Assembly: GCA_024220525.1 (NCBI GenBank)
Contig: JAMYWO010000099.1
Span: 66,442-130,441, forward strand
Source: Cochliopodium minus
Lineage: Eukaryota; Discosea; Himatismenida; Cochliopodiidae
Length of the DNA stretch: 64,000 nucleotides
Direction of reading: 5' to 3'
Positions 10,278 to 23,714 of this stretch are shown here, piece by piece. How positions within the stretch are numbered: the first letter of the stretch is position 1; each line of letters starts with the position of its first letter. The notes below the pieces were generated by a model that worked only from the letters and a program-made list of their open reading frames with translations, was not told the origin of the DNA and ran no database searches. A program made the translations under genes and the position numbers.

Positions 10278-10796
10278 AAAAAAGAAAAAAAAATTTCCCC
10301 TTATGAATATTCGAATATAAATCAAAAGATATTCAAATATATTAAGAAGAATTTAAAAAGAAGAATCAATATGGATTTATACCCTTTAAAAAGATTCTAT
10401 TTCACTTTTTATGTTACAATAAACAAAAAAATATTGTAATAAAATAATCAAATTTTGTTTAATTAATTTTATTTTACTTGATAAAAGATTTGGGCACATA
10501 TTCCTAGGAGAGTAAAAGATTTTAAAGAACAAATTGTAATTTTTTCGAAAACATAAAATAAATTTAATTTTTTTAATTTATCATCCGCGTTTCAAAATTA
10601 ATCGAAAAAAAAGAATTTATTATATTTAAATTTCTAAAATCAAAAGGAAAGTAATAACTTAGAAAAAAATTTGACCACTTTTGATTAAAGAATTAAAGAT
10701 ATAATTATTCCAATTAAACAAAAATCAGAATTATTCTTGAAATCATTCAAAAATCACATTAGAATTATAAATTTGTTTTCAAATGAAAATTTATTT
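10278..10796. other. Intergenic, no gene seen
   Basis: AT-rich DNA between two convergent genes. Short open frames here lack start context, conserved motifs and the higher GC of real exons in this window. Confidence 0.6.
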
Positions 10797-12720
10797 TTAA
10801 GAAATCATTCTTGCGTAGACCAAACCTCCATAAATAATGATGACAAACAAAAAAATGAATGGATAAGAATCTAAATTGGGAATCGTTTCCGTGAAGAGTA
10901 AAGATCTCAAATCAGGTTTCAAACAAATCCTCCCATCCTCAAAAAGAATACTCAGCTGTTTCTCCAAAAAACAATGAGAAGACCAATGTGAATCTCTCTC
11001 GAAGAAAAAGTCGTTGGGAGTGTGTTTGTAAGAGGGAAGGGAGTTGTGGAAAAAACAAAAGAATATTAGAAAGAGTAACAATGAAATTTGGAATTTCCAA
11101 GGGTATGTAAAGTTTGATCTTGATATGTTTACATTGAATCTAAAATGTAGGAAAATCAAAAATTTAAATTTAAAATTTATTTTAAATAAAAAATGGTTGA
11201 TTATGTTTATAGATTTTATAATCAAAAGAAATTAAAAATAAGTAAAATAAAAAAGGAGTACTTTTGAGTATCTCTACTGTTTTTTAAGTATCTTTTTGTG
11301 ACAGGATTAGTGTCGACTTGAAGCCGTGGGTGACTGTAGCGAACGAACATGGGAATTTGGAGGATGTAGGAAAGGTAGTGGACGTAGAAGCAAACCGTTG
11401 CATTAACAAAAACAGCAAAAGTTTTGTTATTAAACAAAAAATTATAGAAGGTATTCTAAGAAAAAAATTTTTTAAAACAAAAAATAAATTATAACTTAGA
11501 ATCAAAAACAAAATTAAAAATTTGATTTATAAAAAAAAAAATTTATGAAATTTTTACCAAAATATATTTTTTTCCGGTGAACTTCCAAGAATTTTCACAT
11601 TGAATTGAAACATAAGAAATACCAGGAAACTGCGCAAAAGAAGTGGTGAAAACATACAAAGCTTTGATGGTAAAAAAAAGTTGAATGATCAAAGACAAAG
11701 AAATGTAGAAATAGATCTCCCTTGATTCGATTTGGTCAGGCAAAATGGTTTTGAGCTTGCCAAAAAAAAATTCGACCAAGAAAAAAGAAAGAAAAAAAGT
11801 GAACAAGCAAACTTTGAACGGAAAATTTTTGAAGGAGTAATTCCGCAAATTGATGTTGAACGAACTTAAGGAATTTTTTAAAAGGGGGATGTTGAGAGAC
11901 ATATTGAAAGAGGTACTTTCTTTTAAACGTTCCAACTTGCTATTTGCTCTATAAAATTTTTTGTTGAAAATTTTCTCACTTAAGCACAGCGAGCCGAACA
12001 GGAGTTGGTGAAGGAAAAATGTGATGGAAAGTTTTAGAAAGAACACTGGGAAGCAGTGGGACAATGAAAGAATTATAACAAAGTGAGGGATGCTTGATAA
12101 GTTTACAAATCTCCTCATTAAGATACCTGAATTTTCCCAAGGTCCAGAACTATATTTTTTATATTTTAAAAAAAAGAAATTTTTAAAAACTATTTATTCA
12201 AATTTTAATAAAATATTTATTTTTATTTTTTTCTATAAATTTGTTTTTTTTAAAAAAAAAAAAAAATTTTGTGAGTTTTCCATAATTATCTACCTCTCCC
12301 AATGAAATCCTATTTTGTGTTCCATTTTCATTGAATCAACAAAATAAAGTTCCGTTACCACCGCAAATGACATCTATTAATAAAAAAAAAGAATTTTAGT
12401 TAAATATGAAAAATACAAAATGGAAAATTAAAAAAAAAAATTTACAGTGAGTGATCCAAACAAAAATGAACATACATAACTTAATGTCCCTTTTGCCTCT
12501 TTCGGAACGACAAAAAAATTTGCAAGTAACAATCCTACAAGGAATCCGAAAATATACAATGGGAATACATAGTCGATGTAACCTAAGAACACTTGAATTT
12601 CTTCCCTTCTTTTGCTTTTTTTGTTTTTATCAATCAAGTCTTTTCCACGAACTCTCTCGAAAATTATTTTTGATTTCTTCACTGAACTGATGAAAACATT
12701 TATTTGAATAAAGTTTCATT
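10797..12720 (-). CDS. Multi-pass membrane protein, about eight helices, unrecognised
   Basis: Exons on the minus strand end at 12446, then 12373-12294, 12149-11558, 11455-11262 and 11139-10797; all four GT-AG junctions keep one frame. The readable protein starts near EEIQVFLGYIDYVFPLYIFG. Hydrophobic segments are VFPLYIFGFLVGLLLANFFV, SFLFGSLTMSFAVV, FVIILSLSHCFPVFFL, VCLFTFFLSFFLVEFF, YISLSLIIQLFFTIKALYVF, TFAVFVNATVCFYVHYLSYI, ISLLLFLIFFC and FIFLFVIIIYGGLVYA. The start is unsure: the frame upstream of 12682 has no ATG before a stop. An ATG at 12720 (MKLYSNKCFHQFSEEI) can be joined by a 43-nt intron. No family recognised; a loop with many charged residues lies between helices 3 and 4. Confidence 0.65.
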
Positions 12721-13089
12721 GAAAATTTGTTAGTAAATATATCAAAGAATGGATCAATATCAATCAACATATACAAATGATAATATGATCATATTCAATC
12801 AATGATATTTATCAACTATCATCCAAATTATATTGCGAATATTAAATTCTTACAAAAAAATTTTATTATTTCATATATTGAATGTTGGACGTGATATAAT
12901 CTTAAGGTGGTTTCTATACAGAGATATAAGGAATATTTGGTAATTTATGGGTATATACCAAAAGAAAGTCGATATTTTGGTAATATTTGATGAAAATCAA
13001 CAAATGATTTAATCGAATTTGTATGTTTTCATATATTATTCTATTGTTATTAAAAAGATTTGATATTTGGAAAGATGTTCTAATAATAC

Positions 13090-13202
13090 CTATTCAGCTG
13101 TTTGCAAACTAATGATAAATTATTCAGATCGTTTTTATCTAGATATGTAAAGATTTGATGGAGTATGAGCTTTGGAAAATGCTCTAAACCTTTTTTTTCC
13201 AT
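13090..13202 (-). CDS. F-box exon, rest of the gene not found
   Basis: From the ATG at 13202 the frame reads MEKKGLEHFPKLILHQIFTY and continues LDKNDLNNLSLVCKQLNRY, a complete F-box helix set (LPxxIL..If.yL...dL..ls.VCk.wn), ending at a GTATTA donor. F-boxes bind Skp1 and recruit targets to SCF ubiquitin ligases. Nothing that looks like a following exon appears in the next 400 bases, so this may be a remnant or the first exon of a gene whose second exon I cannot see. A second F-box gene lies at 50316-51731. Confidence 0.6.
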
Positions 13203-13550
13203 CAATTTTTTTTTTTTTTTCAGTGAAGAATTTTTATGTTTGAATGGTTGGAAAAAGAAAAAGCTAGAAATTTGAAACAAGAAATATAAGAACAATTCTT
13301 ACCAAATTATTGTGTTATGTCCACATGATCAAATTGAATTTTTTTTCAAATATTTTAGAAAACAAAAACAATGAAAAGATATATTAAATTCAATCACAAT
13401 GAAACCTAGGTTCTCCAAAAAATAGTGACAAAGAAACAACAAACAAAAAATATTTTTATAAACAAAATTTTTTTAATTGGTTCTAATTGTACAATTTTAA
13501 TTAGAGTTAATTACTCGAAAAATTTAATAGATTTTGAAAAAGAGAAAAGT

Positions 13551-15073
13551 TTAATAGCAAACATCTTCGGTGATGAAAGCAGGGGTGACTTCGACGCTGG
13601 AGGAAAGTCTCTTCAAAGAAAGGTTTTTGGTGGTAGCAGGACCTCTGTGGGAGAGATCTCTGCATTTGTAACAGAAGGTGGAGTCACAGTTATCCTCAGA
13701 AGGATTGTTAGGGCAGATTTCGATAGGTTTGCAGCAAGGAAGATCGACGTTGGTTTGTCCGACTTCGACCAAACAGTAGTTGGAGTCGTGTTGGCAGTCA
13801 GCGGTTGAACCACTCAAAAAACCAAAGGAATCAGAGGATCCGGTGGTGGAGAAGGTGGATCCTGCAGCGTTAGAGGTCAAAGTAACGATGGAAGAAGCAG
13901 AGTCGGAAGTACCGAAGAATCCTCCTGAGATAGAGTTAGCATCGTTAAAGGTGATTGCAACTTGGGATACAGAGTTGAGAATTTGTACGTTATTAGAACC
14001 AGAGTTTGAAGAAACGGTAGCAAAGAATCCTCCTGCAACATTAGTTCCTACAGAACTTGCACAGTTGATGGTAGAGTGAGATGAAAGTCTGTTGAAGTAG
14101 GATCCTTGGACTGCATTGAGAGCAAAGGTTGCGCATTTTCCAACACCGGAAAAGGTTGCTGATACATCCAAATCGAAGACGGATCCGGAGATGGTATCGA
14201 AGAGAGCAACTGGTCCGTTGTTGGATGCAGAAATGGTCAATCTTTGTCTATTTCCATCAAAGTTTCCGGTGAAGGTTTGTCCTGACAAAAGTGGAAGGCT
14301 CAATCCGGAACAGACCAAGCTGTTGGTCAATTTGTAGCTGGATGCAGCGTTGATGTTTGCCAATTGTTCGCAAGTGCTAACGGAGATGACAGATGATCCA
14401 GTTCCGTCGGACAAAGATGATCCTATGAAGAATAATTGAAAATTAATAATGTTACAGTTGAAAGGGGGAAATAAAAAAAATTATAAATTAATTTTGGTAC
14501 TGAATAAAAAGTTAGTGGAATTTGTATTTTTTTTTTACCATCCAAAGAATTTCCTACAGAGGAGGTGGAGGTTGATCTTTTGGAGGAAGAGTATGGAACC
14601 AAAGCAGTTACAGTAACAGTTCCATCAGGGTTGACATCAGCTTGATGGGTATGTCCATAGAAGGTCAATTGTTTACCAGGGATGAAGACATAAGAGACAA
14701 CATCAAATTGCAATACTCCTTGGTACATTCCATCTGCAATATTAACAGATACAGTGGTTAATGAATCAACAACAGAGGATGGGGAGTTCAAATTGATTTT
14801 ATTATGGTATTTTACAGTAGATGTCTTTACAACTGTATTGTTTCCAGATGCAGCTACCAATTGTCCATTCTTTACAGATACTTCCTTGGTGATATTTACA
14901 CCAATGACTACGGATGCAATCATGAATCCCAAGAGCACAAAGAGAAATACAACCACGACTACAATGATCCATTTTAAAATCTTGTTGTTGATTTCCAATT
15001 TTGCATATTGGCTTGCTGCTTTTCTGATACTATCTCTTTGGATTTCTCCATCAGATCCAGACCATTTGTTCAT
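13551..15073 (-). CDS. Type II membrane protein with GLUG-like beta-helix repeats
   Basis: Exons 15073-14539 and 14422-13551 give 468 residues. A basic cytosolic part (about 35 residues) is followed by one helix (WIIVVVVVFLFVLLGFMIAS, residues 36-60) and a Ser/Thr-rich outer part. From about residue 185 the sequence has the pattern of GLUG / right-handed beta-helix repeats: SGQTFTGNFDGN, GPVALFDTISGSVFDLDVSA, then GTNVAGGFFATVSSNSG and SISGGFFGTSDSASS. The tail (DCQHDSNYC to FCYKC) is Cys-rich and could be a disulfide cap. Such repeats occur in bacterial surface adhesins and in some protist surface proteins, so a cell-surface or wall role is likely. A coding-like stretch at 15438-15375 (MDIELKESGIRM) may be an upstream exon, but the phases do not fit a direct join. 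Confidence 0.75.
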
Positions 15074-16757
15074 GACTTCATTATAAATAAAAAAGAATGT
15101 TAGTTACATTAGGTTTATAAATAAAATTTATAGATAGGCTATATTTTTGAATGGGGTTCATTATGATAAAGGCCCTTAGTCAAAATCAATTTATAGATAG
15201 AAAAAAATTTTATTGTTAAAATATATTTTGTATTATTATTTCCTCTTGAATAAAATTTTCAATAAATTTATATTCATGGAGAGAATGAAAGCAAAAATGA
15301 ATTTTTAGGAATTGTTATAAACAATTATCCATACATTTTAATTTGTAAAATAGAAAGAAAATTAATTTTTACCTCTTTCGGTCTTTGATTGTGGGCTATC
15401 CATTCTAATTCCAGATTCTTTTAATTCAATATCCATTTGGCTTTGTTTGAAAGACTCTTTAATTGGTTTTGAGTTTTTTTTTTTTTTTTTATAATTTTAA
15501 AATTTTAATATTTAATCAAAGGATCTTTGTGAAGAAAAAATTTAAATCTTCTCAAATAAAAAAATATTATCTTTTGAAGATTAAATCTTTAAAAAATTTA
15601 CTTATTCAAATCTCAACGAGATCTTTTTTGACAAAAGGAAGATTATTAAAATTTTGGAAATAAATAAAATTTTTTTTATTTTGATATTTATATTGAGGAA
15701 AATTAATTTTTCACACTATTGACGAAATAAATTTGAAAAAAAATTATCTTAACTGGAGGGTAATAGGAAAAGAGGTTATTATTCATTTGATTAAAGATGG
15801 ATTATTATCTCCTTTTATTTGTTTTGGAGGAATTTAAAAAATATATATATATATATTATAAAATAAAATAAATTAATCTCAGATCAACTTTGGAATATCT
15901 TTAAAATTGGTTTAATATTATTGAGTATAACATCTTAAAGTTTGATATTAGAGTTCTATTATAAACTCAATCTCTTCTTAAATCTATTATTTTTTCAAAA
16001 TTTTAATATTTGACACGGAAATAAAAAATTATATATATTTTATTTTTTTGAATTCAGTTAATGAAAATTCAGAAATCTTAAATTTAATTTTAATTTTTTA
16101 ACCTAAAATATATAATACTTAAAAAAAATTATAAGAGGTGAATTTTGTTCGAATGTTTGTTCTATTATAAGTTAACATAATTTATTAAAAGTGTTTTATT
16201 AGAATTTTTTTTAATGATAAAGAGGATATGAAATCCAACTCCAATTTGGAAAGATGGATCCTCATTAAAAAAAAAATATTTTATTGAAAATATTCTAATA
16301 ATATAGAAACGGTACTTAATATTGAAAGTTAAAAAAGGTTGTGAATGCTTTTATTGTTTAGGTGGAATGAGGAAAGGTATTAAAGAATCTGTTGGTAAGA
16401 TTTCTATAAAAAAAATAATTATTTCAAAATTATTTCTTTGATCTTATTTAAAAAAACTTTTGAGTTTTAGATGAAATTGAACTGGAAATAATCAAGAAAA
16501 GAGAACAGATTTTGAGTGGATTTGATTGACAAAGGAAATGGGAAATGATAAATTGAAAATCAATTTTCTCTTTTATTACAAACCAATCATTTAAAGCAAA
16601 TTCTCTTCACTTTAATGATAATTGAAGTTTTTTTAAGAATATTTGATTTTAATTTTGGATCCTCATATTAAAAATGAAAAAATAAAAAGGTACAAGCTGA
16701 TTTTTCGAGTTAGATATTGTATCTCCTTCAACCTGTTAGATATTATCACTCCATTAT

Positions 16758-16798
16758 CTTATTTCATGCACTAAATTATCGATCCTCCATGAAATAAG
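16758..16798. repeat. 11-bp inverted repeat, 19-base loop
   Basis: CTTATTTCATG at 16758-16768 is matched by CATGAAATAAG at 16788-16798 around a loop that contains ATCGAT. It stands out from the surrounding simple sequence and could be a hairpin in an RNA. Confidence 0.8.
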
Positions 16799-17927
16799 GT
16801 CAACATATCAAATATAAATCTTCCATTATTCAACATCTTTCTCCAAAAGAATGGATATCATTAGTATTGAAGGTAAATATAAAATTTCTTTTTCTACAAC
16901 ATATATGATTTCTAAAATTAAAAAGCAATCCCAAAAAAGATTTATTGGATTTTTATATAGTGATCAAATTAATTTTATCCTTCAATAAATTGGTATGATG
17001 AGTTGATATCCATCAATTAATGACATTTGAATCAAAAATCATCCATAATGTCCATCAAATAAATTATATAAAATAAAAAATATATTTATCTCAAATTTCA
17101 TTGTATATTGAAAGAAGTATTCAAAATTAATTGATTAAGAATACAAGATCAAAAAGTGAATGTAATTATAAACATTTTGTTGAAATTTATCATTTTTAAA
17201 TTCAAAATTTTACCACAGTATAGATGAATTTGGATTCTATTTCAAATTAATTTTTTTTCATCTTCTCATTTGAATATGCAAGCATCAATTTTTGATTGGA
17301 GGGGTATTAAAATTTAATTTTTTTTTCCAAATCCATTTATTTTCAATTTAACCTTACAAGGTTTACCCAATTTATTTATCTGACATTGAAATCAATTTGT
17401 TTTTTAGTTTCTCTTTCTTTCTTTTTTTTTTTTAATGGAAATAAATTTTTTTGAGAATTTAAAATTGAAATATTTAATTTTATAATTTAATGAAGATCTC
17501 CATTTGACAAAAGAGTAATTATAAGAAATTAAACTATGAATGGTAATATCAAATTGATCTTTACATAATTTATCTTTCATTGAGAGTATGTGAGTTTAAA
17601 TGTGAATTTAAAAATCTGAAATTCACATACTTTAAATCTTGAAATTTGAAAAAGACTATGATTTTAATTTGCATTGATTTCTGATAAATTCAAGATTGAA
17701 ATAATTTTTTTTTTATTGATTCTTTTTCTAAAAATTAGATTTGCAATTGAAAAGGAATCTTTGTATCCCCATATTCAACGAATCTCCTGTTTTATAATTT
17801 TCAATCAGAAAGCTCTTTCTTGCTTCTTTCTCCTGTCATAAATAAATTGTAAAAAATGATCCAAAAAATTGTTTCAACTTGAATTTATGTTTCTATTTCT
17901 AAAGCAATCTTTACTAAAGAAAGAAAA

Positions 17928-17949
17928 CATTCAATTCATGAATTGAATG
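17928..17949. repeat. Perfect 22-bp palindrome
   Basis: CATTCAATTCA is followed directly by its reverse complement TGAATTGAATG. A gapless dyad of this length is compatible with a dimeric protein binding site, but chance is possible in AT-rich DNA. Confidence 0.8.
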
Positions 17950-18758
17950 GTTACTAATTTTGGAGGATAATTAAGAAAAAGAAAAATGTGAAAATTTTAC
18001 AATTATTAACTAAAAAAAAACTCTTTTTGGAATGAATGAAAGAAACTCAAACCTTTTTTGAATGATTGAATGAAAGAAACATAACAATAATTTTGGTAGT
18101 TGATTAATTCTGATCCAATTAACAATCATTTTTACTGACAAAAATTCAATGGATAATTAATCTAATTTTCTTGAAAACATCAAACAAATTAAAAAAGATT
18201 GAGGATGTTTTAGTAAAAATTTTTTAAAAAAATATTTCATTTTCGATGCAAAACAAATAAATTGCAAAACTAAATCTAGTTTCTATCTTTATTAAACAAA
18301 GATTCTTCAAATGGATCAAAGATTAGAAAAAAGAAAATAAGTCAGAATAAATTCTTTAATGTGACTAAAATAAAGAACAAGTTTAAATTAAAACATTTTT
18401 TTTAAAAAGAAAAAAATGAAAAAAAATGATCAAAGAAAAAAAAAATAAAAGAACAAAGAGATAACACATTATTGTTTACAGATAAACCAATACGATTTTT
18501 CAGTTAATAACTCATGTGGAGTTGAACTAGTCTTTAAAGTTTGCAGTTAGGAGTTAATTACCTGCAGTAATGTAAAGGAGAATTGGGTGTTTAACAAAAC
18601 AATCCAAACAATGATCCAACAGAATTCACCGAAAGATTGAAAAAAATAATTTACCATAATAAGTGACTTATTTGAAATCAACGTCAATAAAAAAAAAAAT
18701 TAAAAAATCTTGATAAGAATCATTTTAAATATTTTATTTCGATAAAAATTTTAATTGG

Positions 18759-21700
18759 TTAATTTGGGATCTCTTCTGGTACATTCTTAGGTTTGGAATT
18801 CACGAACTTTCCTGGGGCTGGAGGCTTTTTCTTGAGGGGAATTTTAGTTATTTTGTTGTTGGGGATCTTTTGAAGGTTGTCCGTGCTTTTGTTATTGGCA
18901 TATTTCGAGAGAGGAGATACAACTTTGATGGGAGTGGGAACGACCGGTTTTTGGTCTTCTTGCAGGAAATTGGAAGTAAGCCTTTTTACACTAATAAATT
19001 TGATTTCTAAAAAATTTTAAAATTTTTTAAAAGAAAAAAAACAATCAAAATTTTTTTTTTTACCATCTTCAACTGAAGGTGTTTTAGGTTTGAGATTTTC
19101 GGTAGAGATTGGATCTTCCGAAAAGTTTTCATTTGAACTTTTCTTGGAAGTTTCTTTATGATTTTCCACAATTAATGTATTTTCATTCTCTTCTTTCAAA
19201 AATATTTCGTTTTCACTGTTTTTATTTTCTAAACAAAATGGATTTTAATTAATTTTAAAAATTTTTTATTTTTTATTTTTCTTACCAACAATGTCCATTT
19301 CAATTTTTGATTTCACCATCTCAACAGGAGGAGAAATGATTTCCTCATTCTTATCACCAGAAAAAGAAAGAGAAAAATCTCCCGAAAAAGATTCATAGTT
19401 TGTAACTGGAGAATTATCATTGGTGAGTTCGACTATTTCTGAATTTTCTTTGGAAGAATTATTTTCATTTAAATTTACATTTTCAACATCATCAACAACG
19501 TTCGTACTGACGAAAGAAGTTAAAATATTTTGTGTATTTTTATTTTGTGTGTTTTCAATCACTATTTCTTTGATAACACCGTTTATATTTTCAATTTTTT
19601 CATCAATATTTTTTTCATTGTTGTTTGGAATGTCAAAATCACTTTTATTTTCGACTTTTTCTTCATTATTTTTGTTTTCTTTGTTTACATTAGTTTCTCT
19701 ACTATTGTTATTGTCTATCTTCAAAAAATTGTGGTTAGAAAACACTTTGTTTTCTTCACTTGATTTGTTGTTCTTGTTTGCTTTGTTTTTAATTGGTGAA
19801 AGAGGGTCATCGGTGCTGGACAGTGTTGGCACATCTTCATTCGAGATGAGCAATGGGCTCAAGTTGTCTGAAGAAACCGAAAATGGATCATCTTTGCTCA
19901 ATTTTTTGTTTATTTTTGAAGATCTGACTCCTATCAATTTTTTTTAAATTTTTTTTTTAAATTTTTTATCGATATTTTTTTCATTTAATTTTTTCATTTA
20001 TTTTTTATTTTTTTATTTTTATTTTTTTCTTTATTTTTATTTAATCTATTATTTTTTCTTTATTTTTTCATTTTTATTTATTTCATTTTATTTCATTTAT
20101 TTTTTCTATTTATTTTTTATTTTTTTCTTTATATTTTATTTCTTTATTTTTATTTTCATTTTTTTTTATTTTATTTTATTTCATTTATTTTTATTTTATT
20201 TATTTTTATCTTTTTTTGAAAATTTTTTTTTTACCAATCATGCTCCTTGAAGAACCTCTTGTCAATCTACTTTCGGGAGTAGTCCTAAAAGGAACCCAAT
20301 TATGAGGTTCTGGAACTGTGTTTTTTCTTTTTGAGTTCAACGAGGGACTTTGTATTGCTTTCACGTTCCTCAATGAAAGAAACTCTACCATTTCTTCATT
20401 GTTGGATGTTTGAGCTATGTCCAAAGCTGTATTACCTAAAAATTGAATTATTTATTTTTTTTTATTTTTTTATTTTTTATTTTATATATTTAAAATAATA
20501 TGGTTTTTAATTTTTTATTTTTTTTTTGCTATTTTTTATTATTTTTTAACTTTTTTTTATTGTTGTTTGATTTTTTTTTTAATTAATTATTTTTTGATTT
20601 ATTTTTTTTTTTATAAATAACTTGGTTTTTGATTGTTTTATTTTTCTGTTTTATTATTGTTTTTATATGATTTTTGATTTTGATTATTGATTTTTAATCA
20701 AAATTTTTATTTTATTTTATTTTTTATTTTAAAGATGATTATTTTGATTATTGATTTTTAATTAACATTTTTATTTTATTTTTAATTTTAAAGATGATTA
20801 ATTTTACTTTTTTTTATTTAATTTAAAATTTACCTCTTACATCAGAGGCGTTAATCTCTACCCCATTTTTCAACAACCATTCTGCTAACAAAACGTGTTT
20901 TGTTTTGGAAATGTGGTGCAAGAGAGTGTACCCATTCTCGTCTTTGTGACCAGTAGTGGCTCCTAAACAGAATCTTTTTTCACAGAAAGAAAATTGAAAT
21001 TTAAAGTTAAATAAAAATAAATAATAAAAATTTAATCAATATTAAGATAAATGAATATTTATTTGAATTAAAATTAAAATAATGAAAATAATTTATTCGC
21101 ATATTCACAAGGGGTAAACATTCATTCAAAAGATTAAATGAAAAAATTAAAGAAAAAATAAATTAAAATTAAAAAATTAAATGATTAAAATAATTAAAAT
21201 TAATCTAAATCATTAAATGATTAAAAAATTAAAATAATTAAAATTAATTAAATGATTAAAAAAATTAAAATAATTAAAATTTAAATAATTTAAATAATTT
21301 AAATAAATAAAAAAATTAAAAAACAAAATTTACAAATGTAATAAAGTATCGGGAACTAACGGTTGATCATTTTCCGAATCGAATTGATAAGGAGTCTCGT
21401 TATTTATGTGAGCCAAAAACTTTTCGTAGAAAGTGGCATCAAGTGGAATTTCGTCTCTCACGACAAACTCTGAGACAAACAGCTTCTTTTCGTATTTGTC
21501 TTTGATGAATGCGACTCGTTCGTTCTTGGACGAGTTTTGTGTGATTTTTTTGTAGTTGGGATGTGTTGACAAGCTTTCTTCCCAAAATTTGTTTGCTTTT
21601 TCATTGCTCTAATTTAAAATTGGTCGATGATTTTCAAAATAGAATATATAATTGGAATTTATTAAAATTTTTAAAAATAAAATAACAATTTCAATAATTT

Positions 21701-23683
21701 AATTTTAAAAAAAAATAATTCAATGTAAAAAAATAAAATAATTAAAATAAAAATTAATTAAAAAATTAATAATTAAAATGAAAATTAAATAAAATTATTT
21801 CTTTTCTTTAATTTTTTATTTTACAATAGCTCTTATGAACTTTATGAGATTTTTGTCCCATATCTGTTTATCCAACGTCAAACTTCTAACCTGAGAGATA
21901 TGCACACCCAAATTTCTGTGAACACCACTGCACTCAATGCACATTACAATACCTTTTATTATCATTTTTTATTATTTATTTTTTATTTTTTATTTTTTAT
22001 TTTTTATTATTTTTTTTATTTTTATTTTTATTTTTATTTCTATTTTTATTTTTTTATTTTTTTATTTTATTATTTTTTTATTTTACCCAAATTTATTGAC
22101 ACCCAAGTTGGATTTGGAGCACCACAATCTACACACGTGTGGTTAGGAGGCATATTTTCTCTAACTTTGAACAATGGATGATTTGGATCTTCGAAAATAT
22201 CTTGATCTACATCTCCACTTCCTACAAAAAAATTAAAATGAAAATAAATAAAACAAAAAATTAAAACAAATAAAATGAAATTTGTTAAAAATCAAAATAA
22301 AAAATCGAAATCAACAAACGTTTTTTATTTTAGATTTATCTTTAAATTTATCCTTTTTATTTTTATTTAATCTATTATTTTTCATTTTTATTTTTTTCAT
22401 TTTTATTTATTTTATTTTATTTTATTTCATTTATTTTTTTCATTTTTTTTTTCATTTATTTTTTCTATTTATTGTTTTTTTTTGAAAATAGTTTCTATAA
22501 ATTTTTTATGGTAACATTTCACTCATTTTTTTTTTTTAAATTTTTTTTTTATTTTTTTTTATATTTACATTCTAATTTATTCTTAGATTTTCTTCTTTTT
22601 ATTTTTTATTTTTTATAACGCTTACCTTGATCTAACTGAAAAGAAATTTCTTCGTTAATAGATTCAATCCACCCACTTTGGTTCTCCTTGTCTTGGAAGC
22701 CCAACAAAAAACATTTGATGGGAGAGACGAGCAAGATGGAATACTTGTACTCTGAGTCGGTTGTGGGCTTGCTGGTGAACAAAAGCATGTTGAAGACGTG
22801 TATTGGGATCATTTCCGAGTAGTTTTCATAGATGCAAAGCTTTCCTCTTGCTCTCACAATGTATCTTTCTACAGAAGCAATGATAAAAAATTGATTTAAA
22901 ATATTTAATTAAACAAAAAATAAAAAATTGGTTATTAAATTTTTATTGAAAAAATTTAAAAATATTAAAAAATAAAAATGATTAAGGAAACAATTTAAAA
23001 ATCATTCAAATAATTAAAAATCATTATTATAAAATGAAAATTAATTCAAAATTGAACATTAAAAATCATTACACAAAATAAAAAACTTAGAATATAAAAA
23101 ATTTAAAAATAAAAAAATTAAAATTTTAAAATCATTCAAAAACAAAATGATAAAAATTAAAAATGATTTTAAAATAAAAAAATCTTAAAATAAAAATAAA
23201 AAAAGCTATAAAGTTATTTAAATCATTCGAAATTAGAGAATTATATATAAAATATTTATCATTAAATCTAATTACCAGCCCATTTCCCACTGTATTCTCC
23301 TCTAGCATTGCATTCAACAAATTGGACGTATTCTTGAACTTTTTTGACAGAGTTGTTGAATTCAGAATTCATTTTGTTGTTGATTAGCCTCTTTCTGTTT
23401 CTCTTTCCGTGGTCAAACTCCTGAACTAAGTTTGAAAGATTTTCTTTCATTTGGATTGTATAATCTGAAAGATTCATGGAACTTTTCAACAGATCTAAAA
23501 AAAAATAAAGTTAATTAATAAACAATTTATTTTATTCATTTTTTATTTTGAAGTTATTTTATTTTATTTTATTTTTTATTTTATTATTTTATTATTTTAT
23601 TTTTAATTTATTTTTTATTTTTTATTTTTTAATTGGTTTATTTATTTTTATTTTGAAGTTATTACTTTAGTTTTAAATAGAAT

Positions 23684-23714
<31 letters not shown>

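Larger units (their letters stand above)
15440..18758. other. Gene-poor AT-rich block
   Basis: About 3.3 kb with no open frame that resembles a real exon on either strand, no tRNA-like B-box and no rRNA motif. It holds an alternating TA run near 15841-15857, a hairpin at 16758-16798 and a palindrome at 17928-17949. It lies between the 5' side of the GLUG protein gene and the 3' end of the ArfGAP gene. Confidence 0.7.

Noticed and set aside
15440-18758. tRNA, rRNA or CRISPR array in the gene-free block
   Set aside because: I looked for B-box-like GTTCGANTC, cloverleaf arms, and spaced direct repeats. None was found.
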